A DNA stretch of 64,000 bases from Chryseobacterium indologenes (GCA_002439165.1 DJTE01000011.1:184239-248238), one strand, 5' to 3'; shown: positions 36,637 to 45,880, numbered from the stretch's first letter. Program-made: numbers and translations. Notes: generated by a model from the letters alone, not told the origin.

Positions 36637-38538
36637 ATGAGAAAGGCACTTTATCCTTTTTTTCTCTGCTTTGGCTTTGGGCTGCTTTCATCACAAAAAC
36701 TCATTCCAATAGACCGTTATGGGGTGATGACAGATTCTGCGGATATTAAAAATCTTCAGGAAAAATATAAGCTTATAGGTCTATTTCAGGAGGTTTCGGG
36801 AAAATCTGATGAACGGAGAGCAAGAGTTTTAAAGGAGGGAGATTACAGCTGGAAATGGGGGTTTATAGATCAAAGCGGGAAAGAAATCATTCCGGCGGAA
36901 TATACTTCTGCTTCTGTTTTTGATCAGTACGGTTATGCGAAAGTAAAAGTAAATGTTGCCATAGACCGTAATTGCAGTGCGGACCATCTATGTACAGAAG
37001 AAGATACCACACCTGTGTATTATTTTATTGATAAAGAAGGAATACGGGTGAGTGACTATTTCAGAGACGTAGAAAGCATTTCTGATGATTACTGGATTGG
37101 TAAAGATTATAAAGTTGATCAGCTGATCCGGAAAAAGGATATGAAAGTTTTATACGAATCGGGAACTGATTCTTATCTTTCCATAGATTCCGATACCTAT
37201 AAATTATCTGAATACTTCATAAAAGAAAGAAGAAAAGACGGGAAAAGCGATCTGGTGAATCTGAAGGGAGAACATCTCACAAATTTCAGGTATCAGGATA
37301 TAATTGCATTTAACAGATTTTATTTCGGACTGGTACAGAAAGACAAAAAATATACATGGTATCTGTTAAACAAAGATTTCCAGCCTTACGGACAAGATTT
37401 TTACACGGAAACAAGTTTGTTAAGCTATGGTTTTAATGGAAATACAATTGCTTTAGAACAAAAGAACGGTTCTTTTCTGGTCAATGAAAAAGGAAAAATT
37501 ATCTCTGAAAAATACAAAAGAATTTTGAAAGCAGGTAATTTCTACGAAGCATTAAAAGCAGATTCTATTGGTTTAATCAATACAAAAGGTCAGGCCGTAA
37601 CTTCTTTTAAATACCATCGGGCAGATCTGTATCAAAACCGGTTTATTCTTTTATCCACTTATAAAGATAATAAAACCATTGTGAATATTTATGATCCGGA
37701 GACCAATAAGGTATATGAAGAGTCATTCTGGATGCCTGGTAAGAAATACATAGTTGCCGGACAAAATGAAAATTATGGAATAAGAAACTCCAATCTGAAA
37801 CTTATCATCCCCCAGGTATACAAAAGACTTTCTCCGTTGGGAGATACAGGATATTTCCTGGCTATTGATAAAAGGGATAAAAAAGGTCTGATCAATCATA
37901 AAAATAAGGTGATTATCCCTTTTATATATGATAAAGGTTTTTTCGATATTGCTTTTGACTTCCTCATCCCAGAGAAGGAAAAAGATAAAAAAGATATTGG
38001 GAAATATGGGATTCTTTTTGAGAAAAACGGACATTTTGGAATCCTTAATTATAAGGGTGAAGTCATAATACCATTTGGAAACCATAATATCAGTTTTTTT
38101 TCTGATCCATCTTTAGCCATGATCTGGAAAGATAAAAAAGTGGGTGTTATGACAAGAAATAAAAAAGTGATCCCTTCGGAATATGACTTCTATAAAAGGG
38201 GGAATAATGACAGCGGATATTACTTTTTTATTAAAGATGAAAAATTAGGGGCAGTAGATGAAAATAATAATGTGCTTATCCCCTTTGAAACAAAAGATGT
38301 TCAGGAGGTAGAAGAAGGTTTTTATGCGGAAAGATATTTTGTCCTCAGGAAAAGATACGGTTATTCCCTGATAGATAAAGAAGGTAAAGAGTTTTATCCA
38401 GGCGGTTTTGATTATGCTCCCCCTATAATGAAAGAAGGTATTGGCCTTTTTGACAGAAGAATTCTACTGGATATCTATAAGAATTCAATAAAAGAATCCG
38501 AGTTGAATTATAATATTGATGAGGATGATTTTAAATAA
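36637..38538 (+). CDS. Exported WG-repeat protein
   Basis: 633 residues with a signal peptide (MRKALYPFFLCFGFGLLSSQ). The body is built of repeated units of about 50-60 residues with the WG-repeat pattern: WGFIDQSGKEIIPAEYTSA near residue 70, GLINTKGQAVTSFKY, YGIRNSNLKLIIPQVYK, KGLINHKNKVIIPFIYD, FGILNYKGEVIIPFGN, GVMTRNKKVIPSEYDF and YSLIDKEGKEFYPGGFDY. WG repeats form beta-propeller-like or solenoid surfaces with no known catalysis. The start is 1 nt after the aldehyde dehydrogenase stop, so it is co-transcribed. The role is unknown; it is probably periplasmic or surface exposed. Confidence 0.88.
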   Translation: MRKALYPFFLCFGFGLLSSQKLIPIDRYGVMTDSADIKNLQEKYKLIGLFQEVSGKSDERRARVLKEGDYSWKWGFIDQSGKEIIPAEYTSASVFDQYGYAKVKVNVAIDRNCSADHLCTEEDTTPVYYFIDKEGIRVSDYFRDVESISDDYWIGKDYKVDQLIRKKDMKVLYESGTDSYLSIDSDTYKLSEYFIKERRKDGKSDLVNLKGEHLTNFRYQDIIAFNRFYFGLVQKDKKYTWYLLNKDFQPYGQDFYTETSLLSYGFNGNTIALEQKNGSFLVNEKGKIISEKYKRILKAGNFYEALKADSIGLINTKGQAVTSFKYHRADLYQNRFILLSTYKDNKTIVNIYDPETNKVYEESFWMPGKKYIVAGQNENYGIRNSNLKLIIPQVYKRLSPLGDTGYFLAIDKRDKKGLINHKNKVIIPFIYDKGFFDIAFDFLIPEKEKDKKDIGKYGILFEKNGHFGILNYKGEVIIPFGNHNISFFSDPSLAMIWKDKKVGVMTRNKKVIPSEYDFYKRGNNDSGYYFFIKDEKLGAVDENNNVLIPFETKDVQEVEEGFYAERYFVLRKRYGYSLIDKEGKEFYPGGFDYAPPIMKEGIGLFDRRILLDIYKNSIKESELNYNIDEDDFK

Positions 38539-38577
38539 AAAACTCCCGGCAGAATAGAAAATATCCCGGGAGTTTTT
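38539..38577. terminator. Terminator between WG-repeat gene and pyk
   Basis: The stem AAAACTCCCGG / CCGGGAGTTTT encloses a 16-nt loop, with A and T tracts outside, so it can act in both directions between the convergent genes. Confidence 0.85.
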
Positions 38578-38600
38578 TGTATGCTTTGACAAAAGTAACT

Positions 38601-38633
38601 TTGCTTATTGCTTATTGCTTATTGCTTATTGCT
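38601..38633. repeat. Heptanucleotide tandem repeat (TTGCTTA)n
   Basis: TTGCTTA is present in 4 full copies plus TTGCT, without mismatch. It abuts and just overlaps the complement of the pyk stop codon, so copy-number changes would alter only the 3' untranslated region. Confidence 0.9.
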
Positions 38634-40077
38634 AGACAGTCGTCAATCGTAGTGTATTGGTTTTTCCGCCTTCGTAAGATGGAGTAGCGTTGATGTTGAT
38701 GACAAAATCCCCGCTTTCAATATACCCGTAATTGTGTGTTAGCATATTCACCTGGATAATGGTTTCATCCGTAGATTTTTTCATGTCGTAATAATAGGCA
38801 TGAACTCCCCAGAGAAGGTTCAGCATCGTGATGACCCTTTTATTCCCGCTGTAAACAATGATATGGGAATTCGGTCTGTGAGCGGCAAGCTGGAATGCTG
38901 TATATCCTGAATGCGTAAGCGTAACGATTGCAGAAACGTTGGTTGTTTTCGCAATTCTTACCGCTGCAAGACATACCCTGTTGGTGATGAATCTCTCATC
39001 GATGCAGTTGTAATCTTTTTCGATCGGCTCATTTTTATGCTGGTAAAAATGGGTCATTTCGATGTTTTTTACAATTTTTGCCATGTTTTCCACTACCTGT
39101 ACCGGGTATCTTCCCACAGAAGTTTCTCCGGAAAGCATTACCGCATCAGCACCATCCAGTACGGAGTTGGCTACGTCGTTTACTTCCGCTCTTGTCGGGG
39201 TAAGGCTGTTGATCATGGTTTCCATCATCTGGGTAGCGATAATTACCGGCTTTGAATAGAATCTTGCCTTTTCTACCAGGTTTTTCTGGATAGCAGGAAC
39301 TTCTTCCATCGGAACTTCCACACCCAGGTCACCACGGGCAACCATCAGTCCGTCACATTCCAATAAGATTTCGTCGATATTTTTAACCCCTTCAGGCTTT
39401 TCAATTTTCGCGATGATCGGTGTTTTGAATTTACCGTTCGGGTGAGCATCAATCAGTTTTTTCAGGTCAATGATGTCCTGTGCATGGCGTACAAATGAAA
39501 GCGCAATCCAGTCAACCTCCATATCAAGCATGAAATTGGCATCCTGAATGTCCTTTTCCGTAAGCGCAGGAAGCGATACATTGGTATTAGGAAGGTTTAC
39601 TCCTTTTTTAGAGCTCAGAGGTCCCCCCTGGATTGTTTTTGCCTTTACAGTATCCTTTTCATTGGTTTCTGTTACTTCCAGTACCAGTTTACCATCATCA
39701 ATAAGGATTCTTTCTCCCACTTTTACGTCCTGAGGAAACTGCTGGTAGGTCATATACACTTTGGTAGAATCTCCTTCCATCTTTTCATTGGTGAAAGTAA
39801 GAATATCTCCCGGGTTAAGGTAAGAGCCTTCCTTTACTACACCCACTCTCAGTTTAGGTCCCTGAAGATCTCCCAGGATTCCTACGGAGTAGCCGTATTC
39901 CTTATTTAGCTCTCTGATGATTTCAATATTGTTTCGAACCAGGTCGTAATCTGCATGTGAGAAATTTATTCTGAAAATATCAACACCTGCTTTCATGAGT
40001 CCTAACATCACCTCCTTCGAAGACGAAGCCGGTCCTAGTGTTGCGATAATTTTTGTCTTCTTTAAATACTTATTCAT
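38632..40077 (-). CDS. pyk: Pyruvate kinase
   Basis: 481 residues from ATG 40,077 (MNKYLKKTKIIATLGPASSS). An in-frame ATG ten codons upstream exists, but the inner start gives the family N-terminus and an ATG that overlaps the upstream stop by 8 nt, the usual coupling arrangement. The motifs IIAKIEKPEGVKNIDEIL, MVARGDLGVEVP and MLSGETSVGRYPV are the active-site and Mg/K-binding blocks. It converts phosphoenolpyruvate and ADP to pyruvate and ATP. Last gene of the acpP-fabF-rnc-IPExxxVDY-pyk run. Confidence 0.97.
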   Translation of the reverse strand: MNKYLKKTKIIATLGPASSSKEVMLGLMKAGVDIFRINFSHADYDLVRNNIEIIRELNKEYGYSVGILGDLQGPKLRVGVVKEGSYLNPGDILTFTNEKMEGDSTKVYMTYQQFPQDVKVGERILIDDGKLVLEVTETNEKDTVKAKTIQGGPLSSKKGVNLPNTNVSLPALTEKDIQDANFMLDMEVDWIALSFVRHAQDIIDLKKLIDAHPNGKFKTPIIAKIEKPEGVKNIDEILLECDGLMVARGDLGVEVPMEEVPAIQKNLVEKARFYSKPVIIATQMMETMINSLTPTRAEVNDVANSVLDGADAVMLSGETSVGRYPVQVVENMAKIVKNIEMTHFYQHKNEPIEKDYNCIDERFITNRVCLAAVRIAKTTNVSAIVTLTHSGYTAFQLAAHRPNSHIIVYSGNKRVITMLNLLWGVHAYYYDMKKSTDETIIQVNMLTHNYGYIESGDFVININATPSYEGGKTNTLRLTTV

Positions 40078-40543
40078 AATACTGGATAATTTGATAAAGT
40101 TCCTCATCAGAACTTAGTGTATAATCTTGTATCGGAAACACAAGATTTTCAGGGAGCAAAATTACGGAAAAATCAGGGAATTGTTCCGAACTATGCAGAA
40201 TATATTCTACATCTGCCTGATTATTTAATAAAAATTTAATGTTTTCTTCTCCTGAGAAGAGTTCGGTCTGTAGTTTTTTTTGCTTACTTTCCGAACACCG
40301 GTTGGAAATAAAGGTAAAACAGGTTCTGGTAGACTTGTGGTAGGCTTCGAATCTCGGAAAAAAATAATCGTAATAATCCCCGTGAAAGACAAGGTCCTTC
40401 TTTCTGGAAAAATTGAGGCCGTTATTCTGATTTATTTTGTAGAAAAACTCATGAGCGGGTATATCTTTTGCTAATCTTACCAATCCTATGGCAATATCTT
40501 CAAATTCTATATCATCCAGATCATAAAGTTTTTGAATTTCCAA
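40070..40543 (-). CDS. IPExxxVDY family protein
   Basis: 157 residues. The C-terminal part holds LLPENLVFPIQDYTLSSDEELYQII, which corresponds to the IPExxxVDY signature of a flavobacterial family named for it, here with Leu and Gln substitutions at the flexible positions. No signal peptide, membrane span or known domain is seen. Members normally lie between rnc and pyk, as here. The start overlaps the end of rnc by 23 nt and its end overlaps pyk, so its translation is tied to both. Function unknown. Confidence 0.85.
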   Translation of the reverse strand: MEIQKLYDLDDIEFEDIAIGLVRLAKDIPAHEFFYKINQNNGLNFSRKKDLVFHGDYYDYFFPRFEAYHKSTRTCFTFISNRCSESKQKKLQTELFSGEENIKFLLNNQADVEYILHSSEQFPDFSVILLPENLVFPIQDYTLSSDEELYQIIQYYE

Positions 40544-41282
40544 GTATGTTTTCTTTTTTGTTTAAAATATAAAATGCCCTCTGTGCTGCCTTTTCCTCTG
40601 CCTTTTTCTTGGAAGTTTCCGCTGCGTTAGCTATTTTTTCGTTTCCCAGCCATACATGGCACCTGAAGACGACCGCTTTATTGGCCTGGATTTCTTCGCA
40701 GGTTTCATACTTTATATTTACTTTTTTCTTCTGGCTCCATTCAAGCAGAAGACCTTTGTAGCTTACAATTTTATTTTCAAGCTTGTTGATTTCGGTAGGC
40801 GTCAGAAGTTTTTCAAGAATGATCCTTTTGCAGGTATCATACTGAAAATCCAGATAAACGGCACCGATAAGCGCCTCAAATAAATTTCCGGAAATATTTT
40901 CACCCAAAGCCGCGGAACCCTGCTTCTGCAGAAGGTCGGTAAGTTTCAGATCTTCTCCCAGTTTATTAAGGTTTTTCCTGTTCACAATTTTAGATTTCAT
41001 CTGCGTCAGATATCCCTCATTGGCCTGAGGATAGGTCTGGAACAGATGGCAGGAAATAATGGTACCCAAAACAGAATCTCCCAAAAATTCAAGCCTTTCG
41101 TAATTGCTGTCTTGATTTTTAGAAGAACTTTTCAAAGAAAAAGCTTCACGGTAGAGGGCGACATTCTGAACCTCGGTACCCAACATTCTGTTCAGTTCGG
41201 TGCTGAGGAAATAATCTCTCTCCGTTAATTTTCTTTTTCTTTTTTTGAGAAGGAATTTAGAAAAGTATTTCTGTAACTCCAT
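40521..41282 (-). CDS. rnc: Ribonuclease III
   Basis: 253 residues. The RNase III signature YERLEFLGDSVLG is at residues 61-73, with the second acidic cluster in GNLFEALIGAVYLD, and a C-terminal double-stranded-RNA-binding domain (about 173-243, YKGLLLEWSQKKKVNIKYE ... KKKAEEKAAQRAFYIL). It cleaves dsRNA in rRNA processing and antisense-mediated decay. The N-terminal basic patch KKRKRK is typical of the Bacteroidota proteins. It begins 9 nt after fabF and overlaps the following gene. Confidence 0.96.
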   Translation of the reverse strand: MELQKYFSKFLLKKRKRKLTERDYFLSTELNRMLGTEVQNVALYREAFSLKSSSKNQDSNYERLEFLGDSVLGTIISCHLFQTYPQANEGYLTQMKSKIVNRKNLNKLGEDLKLTDLLQKQGSAALGENISGNLFEALIGAVYLDFQYDTCKRIILEKLLTPTEINKLENKIVSYKGLLLEWSQKKKVNIKYETCEEIQANKAVVFRCHVWLGNEKIANAAETSKKKAEEKAAQRAFYILNKKENILGNSKTL

Positions 41283-41291
41283 TCAGTAAAT

Positions 41292-42536
41292 TTAGATTTT
41301 CTTAAATAGAACGCAAGCGTTATGCCCGCCAAATCCAAAAGTATTGCTCATGGCTACTTTTACATCTTTTTTCACAGCTTCGTTGAACGTAAAGTTTAGT
41401 CTGCTGTCAATATTTTCATCATCAGTAAAATGGTTGATGGTAGGGGGAACAATACCATGAATAATAGTTCCCAGTGCAGCGATAGCTTCAATTACTCCGG
41501 CGGCACCCAGAAGGTGACCGGTCATTGATTTTGTAGAATTGATCTGAATGTCGTAAGCGTGTTCACCCAATAGTCTTGAAATCGCGTTGGATTCTGCAAT
41601 ATCTCCTAATGGAGTAGAGGTACCATGCATATTGATATGGTCTACTTCATCAGCAGTTAAGCCTGCATCTTCCAGACAGTTTTTCATAACCAGGTAAGCA
41701 CCCAGACCTTCAGGATGCGGAGCCGTCATGTGATGTGCATCTGCACTCATACCGCCTCCCTGTAATTCTGCATAAATTGTGGCACCACGTTTTACCGCGT
41801 GCTCATATTCTTCAAGGATGATACATCCCGCACCTTCACCCAGTACAAATCCGTCTCTGTCTTTGTCAAAAGGTCTTGAAGCTGTTTTAGGATCATCATT
41901 TCTTGTAGAAAGCGCCATCATTGCATTGAATCCACCGACACCACTTGCTGTAACGGCTGCTTCAGAGCCTCCGCACACAATTACATCTGCTTTTCCAAGC
42001 TGGATAAGCATTTTGGAATCAATTAAAGCGTTTGCTGAAGAGGCACATGCAGATACCGTTGTATAATTCGGCCCGTGAAATCCGTATTCAATAGAGATAT
42101 GACCCGGCGTAATATCCGCGATCATCTTAGGAATAAAGAACGGGTTGAATCTCGGAATTTCAGTGTTGGCCCAACCTAAAACTTCAGTCTCAAAGGTTTC
42201 TAAACCTCCGATTCCTGAACCCCAGATTACACCGACTCTGTTTTTATCCACATTGTCTTCAATAATTCGGGAATGTGCCACTGCTTCTTTGGCAGCTACC
42301 ATACCCAGTTGGGTATTACGGTCCATTTTTTTAGCTTCTTTCTTATCGAAATGCTGTAACGGATCGAACCCTTTTACTTCGCAGGCGAATTTGGTCTTAA
42401 AGTTTGTGGCATCAAAAAGAGTAATCGGAGCGGCACCGCTCTCACCTTTCACAAGATTTTCCCAGTATTCTTTTGCATTATTTCCAATCGGTGTTATTGC
42501 GCCAAAACCGGTTACAACTACTCTTTTTAATTCCAT
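41292..42536 (-). CDS. fabF: Beta-ketoacyl-ACP synthase II
   Basis: 414 residues. Catalytic Cys164 lies in TTVSACASSANAL; the two catalytic histidines are in MHGTSTPLGD (about 302) and GHLLGAAGVIEA (about 340). The start MELKRVVVTGFGAITPIG is typical of FabF. It elongates acyl-ACP by condensation with malonyl-ACP in type II fatty acid synthesis. It follows acpP after 34 nt, the near-universal acpP-fabF pairing. Confidence 0.97.
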   Translation of the reverse strand: MELKRVVVTGFGAITPIGNNAKEYWENLVKGESGAAPITLFDATNFKTKFACEVKGFDPLQHFDKKEAKKMDRNTQLGMVAAKEAVAHSRIIEDNVDKNRVGVIWGSGIGGLETFETEVLGWANTEIPRFNPFFIPKMIADITPGHISIEYGFHGPNYTTVSACASSANALIDSKMLIQLGKADVIVCGGSEAAVTASGVGGFNAMMALSTRNDDPKTASRPFDKDRDGFVLGEGAGCIILEEYEHAVKRGATIYAELQGGGMSADAHHMTAPHPEGLGAYLVMKNCLEDAGLTADEVDHINMHGTSTPLGDIAESNAISRLLGEHAYDIQINSTKSMTGHLLGAAGVIEAIAALGTIIHGIVPPTINHFTDDENIDSRLNFTFNEAVKKDVKVAMSNTFGFGGHNACVLFKKI

Positions 42537-42570
42537 AAACTTTTTAAATTTTCTTTTTTGTTGAAGAATA

Positions 42571-42810
42571 TTATTTATTTACTACTTCCTCGATATAAGC
42601 GATAGCGTGTCCTACAGTAGTAATTTTTTCAGCCTGATCATCAGGGATTTGAATGTTGAATTCTTTTTCAAACTCCATGATAAGTTCAACTGTATCTAAT
42701 GAATCAGCCCCTAAATCGTTAGTGAAGCTAGCTTCAGGAGTTACTTCTGTTTCTTCAACGTCAAGCTTATCAGCGATGATAGCTTTTACTCTTGATGCAA
42801 TGTCTGACAT
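42571..42810 (-). CDS. acpP: Acyl carrier protein
   Basis: 79 residues, strongly acidic. Ser37 in LGADSLDTVEL is the phosphopantetheine attachment site; helix II EFEKEFNIQIPDDQAEKI follows. It carries the growing acyl chain for fatty acid synthesis and supplies FabF encoded just downstream. It is first in the minus-strand run and is preceded by a TATATTTG promoter element. Confidence 0.97.
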   Translation of the reverse strand: MSDIASRVKAIIADKLDVEETEVTPEASFTNDLGADSLDTVELIMEFEKEFNIQIPDDQAEKITTVGHAIAYIEEVVNK

Positions 42811-42841
42811 AGTAAATTATTTTTTTAATTGTTAGATGGTG

Positions 42842-42849
42842 CAAATATA
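42842..42849 (-). promoter_or_regulatory. -7 element for acpP operon
   Basis: The minus strand reads TATATTTG, a full TAnnTTTG match, 32 nt upstream of the acpP ATG. Confidence 0.55.
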
Positions 42850-43188
42850 TAAAATTCTTTACGATAAAACATTTTTTTAGTCTTTTTTGTGGACAACGAT
42901 TCCTGATTTTGGATAATAAAAGTTTAGTCTTTTCGTTTTCAGGAGTTTATATTTTATATATAGTATATGGTATGTGAATTTGATTTTTTCTGAATCTGAT
43001 CTGTTTTTCCTGATCAGTATCTGCTGAAAATAAACGTTTTTTCTTCTTACTTCACTGTTCCGAAACAGACATAAATGATAAAACTGAGCTTTTTAACAAA
43101 GCTGAATTGAGCTGTGGAACAAAATGACAGCCTCATAATTATCAGAACTTTGTCTGTACAATGAAAATAAATAAAAATAAATAAAAAT
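42850..43188. other. Divergent intergenic region
   Basis: The gap between acpP and the aldehyde dehydrogenase gene is A/T-rich, with no supported gene. An ACTTTG stretch at about 43,147 may belong to the aldehyde dehydrogenase promoter but lacks the TA dinucleotide of the consensus. Confidence 0.4.
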
Positions 43189-44604
43189 ATGAAACGTATA
43201 GACAAAGTCTACATTAACGGCGAATTTACCGGACTGAACGGTACGGAAATCTTTGATCTTGTGAATCCTTCAGATCATCAGAAGATTGGAGAAGTGGTGC
43301 TGGGAGATGAAAAGGATACTCAAAAAGCGATCGCCGCTGCAAAAGAAGCTTTTAAAACATTTTCAGGCACAACTGTGCAAGAACGTATTCTTATTCTGGA
43401 AAGTTTAAAGAAATCTGTGGAAAGCCGGGAAGAAGATCTTATTGAAACCATGATCCTGGAATATGGAGGAACAAGACAGTTCTGCACCATGAGTTTTCAG
43501 AATATGGCGGGGTCCTTCGATCATATGATAGAGACATTGCGTCATTTTGAATTTACCAGAAAAGCAGGGAATACGCAGGTACTGATGACTCCGGTTGGAG
43601 TTGTCGGGATCATTACTCCCTGGAACTCAAGCAACAGCTTTATCTGTAATAAGTTTGCGACTGCCGTTGCAGCAGGCTGTACAGTTGTGGTCAAGCCCAG
43701 TGAGATGAGTGCATTGCAGACGCAGATTATTATGGAATGTTTTCACAGTGCAGGCCTGCCAAAAGGGATTTTCAATGTGGTGAACGGATTGGGCAGCGTG
43801 GTAGGGAGTGAGATCGTTAACAGTCATGATGTGGCAAAAATATCCTTTACAGGCTCTACCCGGACAGGAAAGATGATTGCAAAAGGAGCGGCAGACACGA
43901 TGAAGAGAGTTACCCTTGAGCTTGGAGGAAAGTCACCCAATATTATTCTGGGTGATTCGGACTTGGAGAAGGTTATTCCCGAGGCTGTTTTTGCAGCTTA
44001 TATGAACAGTGGTCAGGCCTGTATTGCCCCTACCCGTTTACTCGTTCCCCGTTCAAAAATTGAACAGGTAAATACAATTGCAAAACAAGCCGCGATGCAG
44101 GTTGTTGTAGGAGATCCTGCCAATGAGAATACCAATGTAGGACCTATGGTTTCTGAAAAGCAATACGAACGGGTACAGTCTTATATTAAACTTGGAATAG
44201 AAGAGGGGGCAGAGATATTAGCGGGAGGAATGGGAAAACCTGAAGGTCTTGAAAACGGAAATTTTGTAAAGGCAACCATTTTCACGAATGTCCGTAATGA
44301 TATGAGCATTGCCAGGGAGGAGATCTTTGGTCCTGTACTGTCGATTATTCCGTATGAGAACGAAGCGGAAGCTATTAGTATTGCCAATGATACAGCTTAC
44401 GGACTGGCTGCTTATATTTCTTCCGCAGATGAAGGGCGCGCATTGAATATCGCGTCACAAATTGAAGCCGGAAGGGTTTGTATCAATGGTTTTAAACATG
44501 ATCCTCTGGCTCCTTTCGGCGGATTTAAACAGTCGGGAATCGGAAGAGAATTCGGAGCTTACGGTTTGGAAGAATATCTGGAGCCGAAATCAATTCTAGT
44601 ATAA
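43189..44604 (+). CDS. NAD(P)-dependent aldehyde dehydrogenase
   Basis: 471 residues, full-length ALDH superfamily. The catalytic Glu is in RVTLELGGKSPN (about 245) and the nucleophile in MNSGQACIAPTRL (Cys near 281); GFTGSTRTGK-like SFTGSTRTGKMIA is the cofactor site and EEIFGPVLSII a conserved C-terminal block. The HMI..LR..EFTRK stretch near 105-120 is like that of broad aliphatic/aromatic aldehyde dehydrogenases. The substrate cannot be deduced. The AraC-family gene that follows after 81 nt is a plausible local regulator. Two ALDH genes in the window are not close copies. Confidence 0.9.
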   Translation: MKRIDKVYINGEFTGLNGTEIFDLVNPSDHQKIGEVVLGDEKDTQKAIAAAKEAFKTFSGTTVQERILILESLKKSVESREEDLIETMILEYGGTRQFCTMSFQNMAGSFDHMIETLRHFEFTRKAGNTQVLMTPVGVVGIITPWNSSNSFICNKFATAVAAGCTVVVKPSEMSALQTQIIMECFHSAGLPKGIFNVVNGLGSVVGSEIVNSHDVAKISFTGSTRTGKMIAKGAADTMKRVTLELGGKSPNIILGDSDLEKVIPEAVFAAYMNSGQACIAPTRLLVPRSKIEQVNTIAKQAAMQVVVGDPANENTNVGPMVSEKQYERVQSYIKLGIEEGAEILAGGMGKPEGLENGNFVKATIFTNVRNDMSIAREEIFGPVLSIIPYENEAEAISIANDTAYGLAAYISSADEGRALNIASQIEAGRVCINGFKHDPLAPFGGFKQSGIGREFGAYGLEEYLEPKSILV

Positions 44605-44685
44605 AAAATAATTAAAAGCACTATATTTAACAGTTCAGGCCTGGAAGCTTTTGGGCTTGATTATTAAATATGAACAGTATAAAAA

Positions 44686-45480
44686 ATGTCTGAAGATTTA
44701 AATTACATTAATTATTCCTGTTATTTTACCGTTTTCCGCGAAGGAGAGCAGTTTGTTTCCTACAATGCTTTATCTATGGTGATTTCAGGAGAGATGGAGC
44801 TTAATGACGGAGAGCAGAGGAGAATATTCAGGAGCGGAGATGTGTATCTTGTCAGGAAAAATCAGCTGTTAAAGTTTTTAAAAAAACCGGGTGAGGAAGC
44901 AGAATTTAAATCCCTGTCCATCAGGTTTGATGACGGAATGCTGAAGCAGATGAGCGCAGAGGAACGTTTTGTGGTTCCTGAAAAAGTTAAAACTCCGGTT
45001 TTTATGGATCTGTCACAGGTTATACACCTGAAATATTTTATGGAATCCCTGTTGAAGTATCAGGATCTTTTGGAAAATAAATCTCCGGAACTGGCTTTGT
45101 TAAAACAGAAAGAAGCTTTGCTGCTGTTATTTGGATATGACCAGTCATTAAAGAATATTCTCTATGATATTTCGGAACCCTATAAAATCAATCTTGAAGA
45201 GTTTATGCTGAAGAATTACCATTTTAATGTAAAACTCGACCGTTTTGCCTATCTTACGGGAAGAAGCCTGGCAGCCTTTAAAAGGGATTTTGAAAAGATT
45301 TTCGGAACGGCCCCTGGAAAATGGCTTCTTCAGAGAAGGCTTCAGGAGGCACATTACCTTCTGGAGAAAGGGAAAAAGGTTTCAGATATTTACCTTGATC
45401 TCGGATTTGAAGACCTCTCTCACTTTTCATTTGCATTTAAAAAGCAGTTTGGGTTGCCACCAAGCAAATTGTTGTTGTGA
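44686..45480 (+). CDS. AraC-family transcriptional regulator
   Basis: 264 residues. The N-terminal part is a cupin-like effector domain (SYNALSMVISGEMELNDGEQRRIFRSGDVYLVRKNQLLKF is its barrel region). The C-terminal 100 residues form the double HTH of the HTH_18/AraC type: LDRFAYLTGRSLAAFKRDFEKIFGTAPGKWLLQRRLQEA followed by KVSDIYLDLGFEDLSHFSFAFKKQFGLPPSKL. It is a DNA-binding regulator, probably activated by a small molecule. The aldehyde dehydrogenase upstream in the same orientation is its most likely target, by position only. It is the last chromosomal-looking gene before the accessory region. Confidence 0.9.
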   Translation: MSEDLNYINYSCYFTVFREGEQFVSYNALSMVISGEMELNDGEQRRIFRSGDVYLVRKNQLLKFLKKPGEEAEFKSLSIRFDDGMLKQMSAEERFVVPEKVKTPVFMDLSQVIHLKYFMESLLKYQDLLENKSPELALLKQKEALLLLFGYDQSLKNILYDISEPYKINLEEFMLKNYHFNVKLDRFAYLTGRSLAAFKRDFEKIFGTAPGKWLLQRRLQEAHYLLEKGKKVSDIYLDLGFEDLSHFSFAFKKQFGLPPSKLLL

Positions 45481-45778
45481 TATCCATTCCAATCTTATGA
45501 AATAATGAACAGGGGCGGTTCATTCTTTGAGCCGACCCCGTTTTATTGCGCCGGTCTTTTATTACTGCCCGGGTGCAGCCTCTTTCATATACAGAGATAT
45601 TTTTCCTGTAATTTCCGGCCGAGTATTAGTAAGCACTTTATTTCTTTCCGTATTTGTTCAGGAGAACAGCTGCTGATGATCCTGTATTCCGTGGTTTATA
45701 GTTTTTAGTAAGGACCGGATATGTAAATTAAAACCTATCGGAATTTTGAAAATCTGCAATTTACAGACTCATTATTCG
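45481..45778. other. Non-coding gap after the AraC gene
   Basis: A 68-codon plus-strand frame at 45,505 has no family features or good ribosome site, and the minus strand shows only stop-broken frames. I see nothing supported here. Confidence 0.45.
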
Positions 45779-45807
45779 TTGTTATTCATTATTTATGAGT
45801 ACCTTTG
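45779..45807 (+). promoter_or_regulatory. Strong Bacteroidota promoter with Fur-box-like palindrome
   Basis: TTG (45,779-45,781), 18 nt, then TACCTTTG (45,800-45,807): an almost ideal -33/-7 pair. The palindrome AATGA-TTC-TCATT (45,809-45,821) overlaps the expected start. Its reverse complement, AATGAGAATCATT, is the core of classical Fur boxes. Confidence 0.6.
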
Positions 45808-45808
45808 C

Positions 45809-45880
45809 AATGATTCTCATTTATTTGAGTTTTCATGGTTATTAGTTTTTATCCTCGAAGCAATTCGGGGATTTTTTTGT
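45809..45880 (+). ncRNA. Candidate short iron-regulated transcript
   Basis: About 65-70 nt between the promoter start region and an intrinsic terminator. The only frame inside (ATG at about 45,834) would read through the terminator, so it is unlikely to be coding. Size and Fur-like operator recall RyhB-type small RNAs, but no sequence homology is claimed. It could instead be a promoter stranded by insertion of the neighbouring element. Confidence 0.35.
45853..45878 (+). terminator. Rho-independent terminator of the short transcript
   Basis: The stem CCTCGAA / TTCGGGG on a GCAA loop is followed by A and T7. Confidence 0.8.

Noticed and set aside
38601..38633. Phase-variation repeat
   Set aside because: It overlaps only the last bases of the pyk stop region and lies 3' of the reading frame, so length change cannot switch a protein.
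45505..45708. 67-codon plus-strand frame after the AraC gene
   Set aside because: No homology pattern, no clear ribosome site, and it starts 24 nt after a stop in low-complexity context.
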